The notes below the pieces were generated by a model. The model saw only the letters and a program-made list of their open reading frames with translations, searched no databases and was not told where the DNA came from. From Pseudanabaena sp. FACHB-2040 (GTDB taxonomy: Bacteria; Cyanobacteriota; Cyanobacteriia; Phormidesmidales; Phormidesmidaceae): DNA of 64,000 bases. The stretch spans positions 1-64,000 of the forward strand of contig NZ_JACJQO010000021.1 of NCBI RefSeq assembly GCF_014696715.1, in the 5' to 3' direction. The position numbers and the translations under genes are program-made. This document shows positions 26,780 to 35,403 of this stretch, one piece after another (positions within the stretch are counted from its first letter, which is position 1; every line of letters starts with the position of its first letter).

Positions 26780-27442
26780 ATGACCCACACACCGGAAAGC
26801 GTTAGGGCACTTCTACAGTCAGAAGACTACGGCGATCGCCTGCGGGCCGTGAATCAGCTGCGGGAGCTAGACCCTGAAACTGCCTTTGAAATGGTGCAGT
26901 CAGCCGCCGTTGATAGTAATGCTCGAGTTCGCTATGCTGCCGTCAGTCAGATTGCTACCTTAGGGCAGAATGAACCGGCTCAAGTCGCCTCCATGCTGCG
27001 CACCCTGCTAAAAACCGATCCTGATCCGGATGTGCAGGCCGCCGCTGCAGACACCATTGGAGCCCTGCGGCTGACCGAAGCTTATGAAGATCTAGAAACG
27101 CTTTACCACCAAACCTCTGAATGGCTGGTGCAGTTCAGCATTGTCGCTGCCCTTGGAGAACTGGGCGATCCCCGCGCTTTTGACCTGCTGCAGACTGCCC
27201 TTGACGCTGGCAACGAACTAATTTCAACAGCAGCTATTGGAGCTCTGGGAGAGTTGCAGGATGATCGGGCGCTACCGCTGCTGTTGGCCCACACTGAGAG
27301 TGCTGATTGGCAAGTGCGTCATCGCCTAGTGCATGCCCTCAGTCATTTTTCTCAGCCCGAAGCCCGCGCTGCTCTACAAGCCCTGACCCAGGATGGATCC
27401 CCCATTGTGGCGGAGGCAGCTACCCATCATCTGAATGCCTAA
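26780..27442 (+). CDS. nblB: HEAT-repeat protein, phycobilisome degradation protein NblB-like
   Basis: 220 residues, the usual NblB length, composed of about six HEAT/PBS-lyase-like repeats (YGDRLRAVNQLRELDP, NARVRYAAVSQIATLG, DPDVQAAAADTIGAL, LVQFSIVAALGELGDP, STAAIGALGELQDD, WQVRHRLVHALSHF). This repeat type is shared with bilin lyases of the CpcE/F group, but no chromophore-specific features stand out. In Synechococcus NblB is needed for phycobilisome breakdown under nutrient starvation. Here it is a single-gene unit flanked by an unusually long 3' intergenic region. Family match is strong; the in vivo role is inferred from the family. Confidence 0.85.
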   Translation: MTHTPESVRALLQSEDYGDRLRAVNQLRELDPETAFEMVQSAAVDSNARVRYAAVSQIATLGQNEPAQVASMLRTLLKTDPDPDVQAAAADTIGALRLTEAYEDLETLYHQTSEWLVQFSIVAALGELGDPRAFDLLQTALDAGNELISTAAIGALGELQDDRALPLLLAHTESADWQVRHRLVHALSHFSQPEARAALQALTQDGSPIVAEAATHHLNA

Positions 27443-28174
27443 CACAATGGGTGCCTTAACCGCTAGTTGAGCCTTGATTAGTAGCCTGCCTTGAGGACAA
27501 CTAGTATCGGTTCGAGAGTGTCTTTGCTGCTAAGGGTCTGGGATTATTGTGGGCACCGCTTTTTAGGCCTACTTCAGCTTGTCTGACGACATAAGCAGTT
27601 GAAAGAATCTACCTGTTTACAAGTCTTCTGTTGTTGGTAGAAACACGGAAGGTGGCAATCTGCAAACAAGTTTTGCGATTGATTAAAATTTCCTATCGCC
27701 CAGCTCAAAGGCTTGAGCTTTCCGTCTCAGAAGTAGGCAGAGTAGCTCGTTGATAATCCATTGATAGTTTTGAAAAAGCGCCATTTTGTTGATTTTGGCC
27801 TATTCAAAAGTTGCGAGACTGAATTTTCTGAGGCTAAAAAGAAGTGCCTTCAATGCCTTTTGTAGGCTCTAGGTGTTGACTTTATAAGTTTAAGGTTTGC
27901 TATATTTAAAGCATGCGCGTTCACCGCAAAGCATTCTCTGCAGGGGTTGACACGCAAGTATTTATGCCAGTTGTCTACTGGGCATTGTGCTTTCCCAAAG
28001 TTTGGGCGATCGCAAGTGTTTAACGATTGTGCTGATTAATGGGGCATCGGCAAGATTTTGAGCATAGTAAAGTCCTGAGGACACATAACTGGCAATTGCG
28101 AGTCATCTCTGCAGCAGCTGTCAGACTTGATTGACTCCTCATCCTATATGAATTTAGTTCTGGAGGCTTCTTGA
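27443..28174. other. 732-bp intergenic region between nblB and the anti-sigma-type gene
   Basis: No credible ORF. A 7-bp hairpin AGCTCAA-AGGC-TTGAGCT lies at 27702-27719. A promoter-like pair, TTGACT (27876-27881) and extended TGCTATATT with -10 TATATT (27901-27906), lies about 270 bp upstream of the next gene, and a further TTGACA is at 27947. This is the longest gene-free stretch in the window, so a small RNA is possible. I cannot identify one by motif. Confidence 0.35.
27876..27906 (+). promoter_or_regulatory. candidate sigma-70 promoter
   Basis: TTGACT and TATATT, 19 bp apart, the -10 being preceded by TG (extended form). It could drive the ATPase gene through a leader of about 260 nt, or an unannotated RNA. 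Spacing is longer than ideal. Confidence 0.35.
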
Positions 28175-28621
28175 GTGGTTGTCATCTCTCCACCGCCTGC
28201 CAACCATAAATGGGGAACGCTGAGCTTCGTCTCGACCCTATACCTGCGGCCTGTCCTTGATTTGCTGCTGGTAGAGGTGCCTACGACTTGGCAGGCAGAA
28301 GTGCGCTTGGGTCTGCAAGAAGCCCTGGTTAACGCCGCAAAGCACGGCAATAATCTTGATCCAGCCAAAAAAGTCTCTGTGCAGTTCTCTGTCTTTGGCG
28401 ATTATCACTGGTGGATTATTGCTGATCAAGGCAGCGGCTTCAAACATCCTTACCAGTGCGAAGAAACCCTGCATGGCTGCACCTATCATGCAGGAGAGTG
28501 TGGCCGAGGGCTGTACATTCTCTACCAGGTGTTTGACGAGGTGCAGTGGGCCCGAAATGGTCAAGAGCTTCACCTTTGTAAAAAGGTGAGACGACGGAGC
28601 CGATTGCCCCTGATTAGCTAA
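28175..28621 (+). CDS. HATPase_c protein, anti-sigma regulatory factor (RsbW-type) homologue
   Basis: 148 residues from a GTG start with GGAGG nine bases upstream. GHKL ATPase boxes are present: N box QEALVNAAKHGN, G1 DQGSGFKH and G2 GRGLYILYQVFDEV. There is no sensor or dimerisation domain, as in RsbW/SpoIIAB-type Ser kinases that bind sigma factors or phosphorylate STAS antagonists. No STAS, PP2C or sigma gene lies in the window, so the partner is elsewhere. The gene converges with the next one, with eight bases between stops. Confidence 0.82.
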   Translation: MVVISPPPANHKWGTLSFVSTLYLRPVLDLLLVEVPTTWQAEVRLGLQEALVNAAKHGNNLDPAKKVSVQFSVFGDYHWWIIADQGSGFKHPYQCEETLHGCTYHAGECGRGLYILYQVFDEVQWARNGQELHLCKKVRRRSRLPLIS

Positions 28622-28629
28622 CGGGTAAG

Positions 28630-28944
28630 CTAGGGGTCTTTGCGGTGTCCGTGGCTGGGGCAAGGTGGCGCTTGTAGCGAACGGTCTAACCATCCAGTGG
28701 CTTGCTGCAGGCGAACGAGGGCTTCTTCTGGCTGATCCTTGAGCAGGTAGACGAGGGCTGAGGCAATCTGTTCCCCTGCCCGCACCTTGCGGTTACGGTT
28801 GAGCCGATGCCAGTCTTGGGGCTTGATGGCAAGTCGTTCGGCCAAGGCTTGGGCCAGCTCTAGATCGCTGAGATCGGCAGTTTTTTGAGAGAGTGTAGAA
28901 GTGCTGGCTGGGGCAGGCGGCATTGAGGTTGGCTTGTCTGTCAT
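28630..28944 (-). CDS. conserved cyanobacterial small protein (DUF6439-like)
   Basis: 104 residues. A Pro/Thr/Ser-rich first 25 residues precedes a helical region with ELAQALAERLAIKPQDWHRL, RAGEQIASALVYLLK and EEALVRLQQATGWLDRS, ending APPCPSHGH. The pattern matches a small family known in cyanobacteria (I believe DUF6439). No signal peptide or membrane helix. Function is unknown. It is convergent with the ATPase gene. Assignment to the DUF is from memory of the pattern and should be treated as moderate. Confidence 0.72.
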   Translation of the reverse strand: MTDKPTSMPPAPASTSTLSQKTADLSDLELAQALAERLAIKPQDWHRLNRNRKVRAGEQIASALVYLLKDQPEEALVRLQQATGWLDRSLQAPPCPSHGHRKDP

Positions 28945-29028
28945 GGGGTTGAATTTGGGTTTAGGTGGGCTACAGATTTGGGCTTGGCTTAGGCTGAGAG
29001 ATATGCTGGGTAGTTGTTTCTATTCTGC

Positions 29029-29415
29029 ATGATGAAGCGAGTTCGCCGGTGGATTCATCGGCCTTCCCAAGGGGGATCGGTAGGGGGTGGACCTGCCCCT
29101 GATCCCAATCCGCGTATCATAGACCTCAACCAGGCTCTAAACCGTCTAGAGGAGCGTTTGCGGCATTTGCGCTCTGCAATTCGCAACTTGGTCCAGCTGC
29201 AGCAGGTTCAAGACCGCCTGGCCGAGTCGGATCAGCTGGCTCTAGCTGCAGACGAGATTAAAGCACTACAGCAGCAGGCAGAAGATCTGGAGATGGCGTT
29301 AACCAGTCAGGTCTTTTCGTGGCAGCAGCTCAAGGAGCCTTTTTGGCAGGCTATTAGGTTTGGCGGGCTGGGGCTGGTGGTGGGCTGGCTGCTGCGGGGC
29401 TGTGCCGGGGGCTAG
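29029..29415 (+). CDS. coiled-coil protein with C-terminal membrane anchor
   Basis: About 128 residues from either of two adjacent ATGs (29029, 29032); a TTG at 29014 would add five residues. After a basic N-terminus ([12 protein letters not shown]) a long helix (about 30-100) with heptad-like Leu/Ala positions ([19 protein letters not shown]) forms a coiled coil. Residues 110-124 ([15 protein letters not shown]) are a short hydrophobic tail. The layout suggests a tail-anchored or membrane-associated cytoplasmic protein. I do not recognise the family. asnS follows 82 bp downstream. Confidence 0.6.
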   Translation: MMKRVRRWIHRPSQGGSVGGGPAPDPNPRIIDLNQALNRLEERLRHLRSAIRNLVQLQQVQDRLAESDQLALAADEIKALQQQAEDLEMALTSQVFSWQQLKEPFWQAIRFGGLGLVVGWLLRGCAGG

Positions 29416-29497
29416 AGACGCTGTTGGCGGGAAGTTCTACCATAGATATTCAGCTTTAACATGCGGTTGTTTACTGGAAAGCCACCTGACAAGAATC

Positions 29498-30886
29498 ATG
29501 ACTCAACGTATTCGAGAGATTTTGCAAACCGGACAGCCTGACGAATCTGTGTTGATTCGAGGATGGGTGCGTACGAAGCGAGAGTCTAAGGGGTTTACCT
29601 TCGTCGACGTCAATGACGGTTCATCGATGAATGGGCTGCAGGTGGTCATGGGTGAAAGCGTGCCTGGCTACGCAGAGACGATGAAACGGATCAGCACCGG
29701 AGCCTCAGTGGAGATTGCAGGCAAGCTGGTGGAGTCGCCGGGAAAAGGTCAGCGAATTGAGCTGCAGGCCGCTGAAGTGACTGTGTTTGGTGAGGCCGAT
29801 CCCGAAACCTACCCGCTGCAAAAGAAGCGGCACACGTTTGAGTATCTACGGACATTGGGCCATTTGCGATCGCGCACCAACACCCTGGGCGCAGTCTTCC
29901 GAGTTCGCAACGCTTGCGCCCAGGCAATTCACCAGTTTTTCCGGGAGCGCGGCTTTCTCTGGGTTCACACTCCCATCATCACTGGCAGCGACGCAGAGGG
30001 GGCCGGAGAAATGTTTTCGGTGACGGGCTTGAACCTCAAGCAGGTGCCCACCACTGACCAAAACCAGGTGGACTATAGCCAAGACTTTTTTGGCAAGCCC
30101 GCTTACTTAACCGTGAGCGGCCAGCTAGAGGCCGAAATTATGGCCATGGCCTTTACCAACGTCTACACCTTTGGCCCCACCTTCCGGGCCGAAAATTCCA
30201 ATACCTCCCGCCACCTAGCGGAGTTTTGGATGGTAGAGCCAGAAATGGCCTTCTGTGCCCTAGAAGGCAACATGGATCTGGCCGAAGACTTCCTGAAATA
30301 CGTGTTTCGGCAAGTGTTGGAGCAGTGCCCAGAAGACATGGAATTTTTCAACCAGCGCATTGACGACTCAGTACTGGCCACTGCCGACAACATCATCCAC
30401 AACACTTTTGAGCGCGTCACCTACACTGAGGCTGTGAGATTGTTAGAAAAAGCCGACCGCCAGTTCGAGTTCCCGGTGGAGTGGGGGATCGATCTGCAGT
30501 CAGAGCACGAGCGTTACCTCGCCGAGGAATTGTTCAAAAAGCCGGTGATCGTGACCGATTACCCCACTGGGATCAAGGCTTTCTATATGCGCTTGAGCGA
30601 CGATGGTAAGACCGTGCGGGCTATGGACGTGCTGGCCCCCAAAGTGGGTGAAATCATCGGCGGATCTCAGCGGGAAGAGCGCCTCGACGTGCTAGAGCGC
30701 CGCATTCAGGAGGCTGGTTTGCCTGTAGAAGATTACTGGTGGTATCTCGATCTGCGTCGCTTCGGCACCGTGCCTCACGCAGGCTTTGGTCTCGGTTTTG
30801 AGCGCCTAGTGCAGTTTATGACCGGCATGGCCAACATCCGAGATGTCATTCCCTTCCCTAGGACACCCGACAGTATTGAGTTTTAG
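29498..30886 (+). CDS. asnS: asparaginyl-tRNA synthetase
   Basis: 462 residues from the ATG at 29498; an in-frame upstream GTG at 29360 overlaps the previous gene and is rejected. It has the OB-fold anticodon-binding domain ([20 protein letters not shown]), class II motif 2 [21 protein letters not shown] with the Asn-type loop, and motif 3 [15 protein letters not shown]. The AsnRS-specific ending [12 protein letters not shown] is present. It charges tRNA-Asn; its presence means this organism need not rely solely on the transamidation route for Asn-tRNA. Confidence 0.97.
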   Translation: MTQRIREILQTGQPDESVLIRGWVRTKRESKGFTFVDVNDGSSMNGLQVVMGESVPGYAETMKRISTGASVEIAGKLVESPGKGQRIELQAAEVTVFGEADPETYPLQKKRHTFEYLRTLGHLRSRTNTLGAVFRVRNACAQAIHQFFRERGFLWVHTPIITGSDAEGAGEMFSVTGLNLKQVPTTDQNQVDYSQDFFGKPAYLTVSGQLEAEIMAMAFTNVYTFGPTFRAENSNTSRHLAEFWMVEPEMAFCALEGNMDLAEDFLKYVFRQVLEQCPEDMEFFNQRIDDSVLATADNIIHNTFERVTYTEAVRLLEKADRQFEFPVEWGIDLQSEHERYLAEELFKKPVIVTDYPTGIKAFYMRLSDDGKTVRAMDVLAPKVGEIIGGSQREERLDVLERRIQEAGLPVEDYWWYLDLRRFGTVPHAGFGLGFERLVQFMTGMANIRDVIPFPRTPDSIEF

Positions 30887-30911
30887 CGCGAAGAGACGTG
30901 TCTCTTTCGCG
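30886..30911 (+). terminator. hairpin after asnS
   Basis: GCGCGAAGAGAC pairs with GTCTCTTTCGCGC with a one-base bulge, starting on the last base of the asnS stop codon. It has no U-run, so termination strength is uncertain. Confidence 0.5.
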
Positions 30912-31105
30912 CGCTCTCTGGAACTTGCAGAATTGGCCCAAGGTCAACTGAGTCAGGCGGGCTCTTGCGAAGGTTTTGGGAACCCTGCCTGATCCAAATT
31001 TCTGCCTGTTCGCGAAAACTTCTCTAGAAATGCATCTTTTGGCGGGAAATTCCCCAGGGAGCAAAGAGAATAAGATTGGTCCTTCAAGTTTTCTGTGAGG
31101 TGTCT

Positions 31106-31762
31106 ATGGTTCTGCCTTTTTTCTGCAGTCACAGGGTCTACAGAGTATTGCCTCTGCTGTCGGGGTTAGCGGTCGCCTGTTTGCTAGGCTTGCCTGCCCA
31201 AACCAGGGCTCAGACTCCAAACCTGCCGGTTCCGCCTCAGAGCTTGCCGATGGGGGTGCGAGGGGAGCAGGGGGTCTGTCTGGTTGGCCCCCAAGAAACA
31301 GTTGCGGGTGAAGCCATTTTCTCAACCCGCCCCGTTTTTGTTTGGCAGGGCGCTACGATTGGCCGCATTGAGTTGACCAATGTGACGGAAGGCCGGGTCG
31401 TCTGGTCGGGGCAGCCAGAACTGCCAGTCCCTCAGATCGCCTACCACAGCACGCCTCTGACGCCGGGCCATGCCTATAGCTGGACGCTGTATAGCCAGGG
31501 AGGTGGGGTTTTGGGAACGGCTCCGTTTCAGATCATGACGGCAGAGCAGCGGGCTGACGTCGATACGGCGTTGAATGCTCTGGTAACGCGCCTCAATCAG
31601 GAGGGCAGAACTCCAGCAGAAATTAACGTTGCGGTTGTAGACTACTTCAACACTCAAGGGCTCTGGTCGGACGCAATTACCGCTGCGGTTAATGCCAATC
31701 CTCGTTCGCCCATTCTGGGACGCTATGTGCTGACGACGCGCGATCGCATCTGCAGCCGCTAG
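31106..31762 (+). CDS. secreted protein of unknown function (DUF928-like)
   Basis: 218 residues from the ATG at 31106 (GTGAGG nearby). The signal peptide is hydrophobic from about 12 to 30 and ends near TRAQ. The mature part has a beta-rich domain (RPVFVWQGATIGRIELTNV, then HAYSWTLYSQGG) resembling the DUF928-type sandwich of cyanobacterial periplasmic proteins. A helical C-terminus follows (NALVTRLNQEGRTPAEINVAVVDYF). The order and the FxW motif are suggestive only. It is a single gene between the asnS terminator and the glx-type operon. Confidence 0.65.
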   Translation: MVLPFFCSHRVYRVLPLLSGLAVACLLGLPAQTRAQTPNLPVPPQSLPMGVRGEQGVCLVGPQETVAGEAIFSTRPVFVWQGATIGRIELTNVTEGRVVWSGQPELPVPQIAYHSTPLTPGHAYSWTLYSQGGGVLGTAPFQIMTAEQRADVDTALNALVTRLNQEGRTPAEINVAVVDYFNTQGLWSDAITAAVNANPRSPILGRYVLTTRDRICSR

Positions 31763-31986
31763 TCACCCCAAAACTGTTGACCCTAAAAGTTGGCAGTTCC
31801 CTGAGAAGGGTTACAAAAGACACAAACCTTCAGTGGCTCAACTTGTTATAACGAGTTTTATCCCTATGGGGCTGCATGATTTGAGGATTGCCTAGATCTC
31901 CTAACCGAGGTCTGAGGGTATACCTGGGGTGCCCTGTAGGGATAATTTTTTCAGGAATCAGGCTTGAAGGCGATAGGAGGGTTGCT
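31763..31986 (+). promoter_or_regulatory. leader of the glutamate-synthase-like operon with an 18-bp near-palindrome
   Basis: AACTTGTTATAACGAGTT (31840-31857) is a palindrome apart from one mismatched pair, centred about 140 bp upstream of the TTG start. It could be an operator or overlap a -10 element (TATAAC). AGGAGG at 31975-31980 is the ribosome site of the first gene. No glutamine riboswitch signature is seen. Confidence 0.35.
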
Positions 31987-32943
31987 TTGTGCGGCATTGC
32001 TGGAATTATTTACCGTGATGAGTCTCTTGTTGGACATCTAGGGGCAGATCTTGCGGCGCTGATTCAACCTTTAGAAAGCCGAGGTCCTGACTCTAGCGGA
32101 ATTGCGCTCTACACTCGCCCCATTGCTGCAGGACAGGTCAAGCTGGTGCTGCGGGGAGAAGCTGGGGTAGATTGGGGGGCCGTGCAAGACTGGATCGAAC
32201 AAGCGGTGCCAGTACTCGATACCCATGTTACTGCTGACGATCGCCGGTTTATTTTAGACTTGACTCAGGATTTGCCCTTTCAAGTCAACGAGTTTCGCCG
32301 TGCCCTGCGAACTGCCTTTCCTAGCCTGCACGTGATGAGCCTGGGGCAGGGCCTGGAGATCTATAAGGAAGTCGGAGCTGTAGACAATCTGATCCAGAAA
32401 TACGGTTTGACGACGTTTCAAGGTACCCACGGCATTGCCCACACCCGCATGGCAACCGAATCGGTGGTGGATATTGACCACTGCCATCCCTTCACCACTA
32501 ACTTCGATCTGGCGATTGTCCACAACGGCCAGATCTCTAACTACTACCGCCTGCGGTTTCAGCTAGAGCGGGCCGGTATGGTGTTTGAAACGCACAACGA
32601 CTCGGAGACTATCGTCAACTACATTCACTACCAGCTGCTGCAGGGCAAGTCTCTGGAGGAAAGCCTGGAGGCTCTGCTGCACGATATCGACGGCACCTAT
32701 ACTTTCCTAGTGGCAACTCCGGATAAGGTGGCGCTGGTGCGAGACAAGTTTGCCGCCAAGCCAGCAGTGATCTATGAGGCGGCAGATAAGGTTGCGATCG
32801 CATCTGAGTACCGCTCCCTGCTGCAGCTCAGCAACTTCGACCCCAATGCGCTGATCCGAGAGCCCGATGCTGGGGAGATCAACATTTGGCCAGTCACCAC
32901 TCCGGCCCAAACGGCTGCTGTACTCTCTGTCATAGGAAGTTAA
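31987..32943 (+). CDS. glxB: class II glutamine amidotransferase, GlxB-type subunit
   Basis: TTG start at 31987 with AGGAGG six bases upstream. This places Cys at position 2 (MCGIAGI), the nucleophile freed by removal of Met, which decides the start. 318 residues. Ntn-amidotransferase landmarks: ESRGPDSSGIA, HTRMATES, HNGQISNY and HNDSETIVNY. It corresponds to the N-terminal amidotransferase domain of glutamate synthase made as a separate protein, as in rhizobial GlxB and methylotroph N-methylglutamate synthase subunit A. It supplies ammonia from glutamine. First gene of a three-gene operon; the next ATG is four bases after its stop. The symbol follows the family name only. Confidence 0.82.
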   Translation: MCGIAGIIYRDESLVGHLGADLAALIQPLESRGPDSSGIALYTRPIAAGQVKLVLRGEAGVDWGAVQDWIEQAVPVLDTHVTADDRRFILDLTQDLPFQVNEFRRALRTAFPSLHVMSLGQGLEIYKEVGAVDNLIQKYGLTTFQGTHGIAHTRMATESVVDIDHCHPFTTNFDLAIVHNGQISNYYRLRFQLERAGMVFETHNDSETIVNYIHYQLLQGKSLEESLEALLHDIDGTYTFLVATPDKVALVRDKFAAKPAVIYEAADKVAIASEYRSLLQLSNFDPNALIREPDAGEINIWPVTTPAQTAAVLSVIGS

Positions 32944-32947
32944 TGGG

Positions 32948-33664
32948 ATGACCGAATCGCTAATTTTGTCCCCCCCTACACTTGACTGCACCGGTTTAAC
33001 CACCCGCGAGATCAACCAGCAGCTGAAAAAGCTGGCGGCTGCCGGGGCCGATACTGTAGACCTGTTGAACCCCCAGGGTCGCCACAATCTGGCCGTTGCG
33101 ATCGAAGCGCCTTTAAAGGTTCGCATTCGGGGCCCTGTGGGCTACTACTGCGGCGGCTTGTCTGAGGGAGTAGACATTGAGGTAGATGGGCCCTGCGGCT
33201 GGTCTGTGGGCGAAAATTTGATGGCAGGGCGCATTCTGGTCAAGGGCAATGCGTCAGCCTGTGCCGCTGCCTCAGCCCACGGCGGCACCGTCTGCATCCT
33301 GGGCAGTGCCGGACCCCGGGCCGGCATTTCGCTCAAAGGCGGCACCCTAATTGTGCAGGGCAACGTCGGCCACAGCAGTGCCTTTATGATGCAGGCAGGC
33401 ACCTTTATCATCTGCGGCGATGCCGGTCACAGTCTGGGCGACTCTCTGTACGATGGCACAATCTATGTCGGCGGCGAAATTGCCTCCCTGGGCGCAGATG
33501 CTCAGCTAGCCCCCATGACCGACGAAGACAACGCTTTGCTGGAGCAGCAGCTCAGCCCCTACGGCCTAGCTACCCAGGACTATGCCTTTAAAAAGATCGT
33601 GTGCGCCAAGCAGCTCTATCACTTCAAAGCCCAAGACTTCTCTAAGTTCAAAGACGCCTACTAA
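32948..33664 (+). CDS. glxC: GXGXG-motif glutamate-synthase-like protein, GlxC-type subunit
   Basis: 238 residues. The central part is a right-handed beta-helix of the glutamate synthase C-terminal type with repeated glycine patterns (GPVGYYCGGLSEGVDIEV, AHGGTVCILGSAGPRAG, GGTLIVQGNVGHSSAFMM, GDAGHSLGDSLYDGTIYVGG). Alone it has no active site; in glutamate synthase this domain organises the ammonia channel. It is placed between the amidotransferase and FMN genes exactly as in glxBCD and mgsABC operons. It starts 4 bp after glxB and ends 18 bp before glxD. Confidence 0.85.
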   Translation: MTESLILSPPTLDCTGLTTREINQQLKKLAAAGADTVDLLNPQGRHNLAVAIEAPLKVRIRGPVGYYCGGLSEGVDIEVDGPCGWSVGENLMAGRILVKGNASACAAASAHGGTVCILGSAGPRAGISLKGGTLIVQGNVGHSSAFMMQAGTFIICGDAGHSLGDSLYDGTIYVGGEIASLGADAQLAPMTDEDNALLEQQLSPYGLATQDYAFKKIVCAKQLYHFKAQDFSKFKDAY

Positions 33665-33682
33665 CTCGCACCCTCCACGATT

Positions 33683-34993
33683 ATGGACGACCCCATTCTT
33701 CATACCAGCAGCACGTTTAATCCTCAAGTGATTGCCGCTATTCAAGAACGCGCCGAGCTGGGCCGCTACATGATTCGAGGCTTCGGCGCTTTTCGCAACG
33801 TGCCGCGCTTAGATGACTTGGTGTTTCTTACAGCTTCCATGACCCGGCTGCCCCTAGAAGGGTATCGGGAGAAATGCGACACCCGCACGGTTTTGGGCAC
33901 CCGCTTTGCCAAGCGCCCGATGGAGCTGGAGATTCCGATCACCGTCGCTGGGATGAGCTTTGGGGCGCTCTCCAAAAATGCCAAGGTGGCGCTCGGACAG
34001 GCCGCTACTTGGCTGGGTACCTCCACCACCACCGGCGACGGTGGCATGCTGCCTGCTGAACGAGATGCGTCGGCCAAGCTGGTCTATCAGTGTCTGCCCT
34101 CTCGCTACGGCTTTAACCCCAAGGATCTTAAAAAAGCTGATGCGATTGAGATCGTCATCGGCCAAGGGGCCAAACCGGGCGGCGGCGGTCTGCTGATGGG
34201 GCAAAAGGTCAACGCAGTGGTCGCCGGTATGCGGACGCTGCCAGAGGGTGTGGATCAGCGATCGCCCTCGCGCCACCCCGACTGGATTGGCCCCGACGAC
34301 CTGCGGATCAAAATCGAAGAACTGCGGGAAGCTACTGACTGGGAGATCCCGATCTACATCAAGATGGGCGCGACTCGGGTCAAAGATGATGTGAAGCTGG
34401 CTGTCAAAGCCGGGGCCGATGTGATCGTGCTAGACGGCATGGAGGGCGGTACTGCTGCCACTCAGAGCATCTTTCAGGAACACTCCGGCATTCCCACCCT
34501 GCCCGCCTTAGTGCAGGCGGTTGAGGCCCTCAAAGAAATCGGCGTCTATGGAGAAGTGCAGCTAGTCATTTCGGGCGGCATTCGCTCTGGCCCCGACGTG
34601 GCCAAAGCTCTGGCTCTGGGTGCGGATGCGGTGAGCATTGGCACCTCAGCTCTAATTGCAATGGGCTGCAACAAGCCGGTTTATATTGAAGACTACCAGG
34701 CTCTAGGCACCGAGCCCTACCACTGCCACCACTGCCACACGGGCCGCTGCCCCGTTGGTATCACTACCCAAGACGAAGACCTGATGGCGCGGTTGCCCAT
34801 AGAGGAAGCCTCAACTCACGTAGCTAACTACCTGCAGTCGATGGTGATGGAGGCCCAAAGCTTGGCCCGTTCTTGCGGCAAGTCCAGTGTCCATAACCTG
34901 GAGCGAGAAGACCTAGTGGCTCTAACGCTGGAGGCTTCGGCAATGGCTAAGCTGCCGCTGGCGGGAACGGATTTCATCCTGGGGCAGTCTTAG
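33683..34993 (+). CDS. glxD: FMN-binding glutamate-synthase-family protein, GlxD-type subunit
   Basis: 436 residues. TIM-barrel synthase domain with FMN/substrate-binding segments GMSFGALSKNAKVALGQ, GDGGMLPAERD, QGAKPGGGGLLMGQK, IKMGATRVKDD and DGMEGGTAATQ. The Fe-S cluster motif is HCHHCHTGRCPVG, that is CxxCxxGxCPxG near residue 350. These features are those of the synthase domain of glutamate synthase and of N-methylglutamate synthase subunit C. The acceptor (2-oxoglutarate, or glutamate plus an amine) cannot be told from sequence. Electrons could come from ferredoxin; no NADPH subunit is encoded nearby. Confidence 0.88.
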   Translation: MDDPILHTSSTFNPQVIAAIQERAELGRYMIRGFGAFRNVPRLDDLVFLTASMTRLPLEGYREKCDTRTVLGTRFAKRPMELEIPITVAGMSFGALSKNAKVALGQAATWLGTSTTTGDGGMLPAERDASAKLVYQCLPSRYGFNPKDLKKADAIEIVIGQGAKPGGGGLLMGQKVNAVVAGMRTLPEGVDQRSPSRHPDWIGPDDLRIKIEELREATDWEIPIYIKMGATRVKDDVKLAVKAGADVIVLDGMEGGTAATQSIFQEHSGIPTLPALVQAVEALKEIGVYGEVQLVISGGIRSGPDVAKALALGADAVSIGTSALIAMGCNKPVYIEDYQALGTEPYHCHHCHTGRCPVGITTQDEDLMARLPIEEASTHVANYLQSMVMEAQSLARSCGKSSVHNLEREDLVALTLEASAMAKLPLAGTDFILGQS

Positions 34994-35037
34994 CCGTTTC
35001 ACGGTAGGATCGGCAAGGTGTTAAGAACTGTTGAGTC

Positions 35038-35403
35038 ATGGCTGATAGTCCAGAGAACCAAAGCGATCGCCCCAAGAAGGTCATTGACCGCCCCATTAAG
35101 GTGAAAGACAAAAAAGAGGGTGGCCAGGAGAAGCCGGTTAGCCAGGGTGGCCGGGAGAGGTCAAGTGGCCAGGGTGGCCGGGGACGGGAGCGAGATGATC
35201 GCGATCGCAAACCTTCTGTGCCTCCTGCCCTCATGCGCGGCCCCAAGCCGACCAAGGCTAAGCCAGTAGAAGAACCTCCTGTCGAGGAAGTCTCTGCAGA
35301 AGAAGCTCCCGTAGAAGAAGCTGCAGCTGAAACAGAAACGCCTGAAGCAGCTGCAGAGCCTACCTCAACGGTAGAAGATCCTGCTCCTGAAGCCTCGGCC
35401 TAG
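35038..35403 (+). CDS. low-complexity conserved cyanobacterial protein
   Basis: 121 residues. N-terminal half basic and Arg/Gly/Asp-rich (RERSSGQGGRGRERDDRDR), then a conserved-looking block PPALMRGPKPTK, then a Glu/Ala/Pro-rich acidic tail. It is predicted disordered, with charge switching from basic to acidic, possibly RNA- or protein-binding. It lies 44 bp downstream of glxD and could be in the same transcript, but it is not a known part of glx-type operons. Function unknown. Confidence 0.7.
   Translation: MADSPENQSDRPKKVIDRPIKVKDKKEGGQEKPVSQGGRERSSGQGGRGRERDDRDRKPSVPPALMRGPKPTKAKPVEEPPVEEVSAEEAPVEEAAAETETPEAAAEPTSTVEDPAPEASA

Noticed and set aside
27500-27520. GGTTCGA, like a tRNA T-loop
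   Set aside because: The surrounding bases do not form an acceptor stem or anticodon arm.
27913-28023. 36-codon ORF just after the promoter-like pair
   Set aside because: It begins too close to the -10 element to have a ribosome site and its composition is not protein-like enough to support.
29360-29497. GTG start for asnS
   Set aside because: It overlaps the preceding gene and adds 46 residues that are not part of the synthetase.
31763-31986. Glutamine riboswitch in front of the glx-type operon
   Set aside because: The GTTCA and GGACGGAAGTAG-type conserved blocks of the glnA RNA motif are absent.
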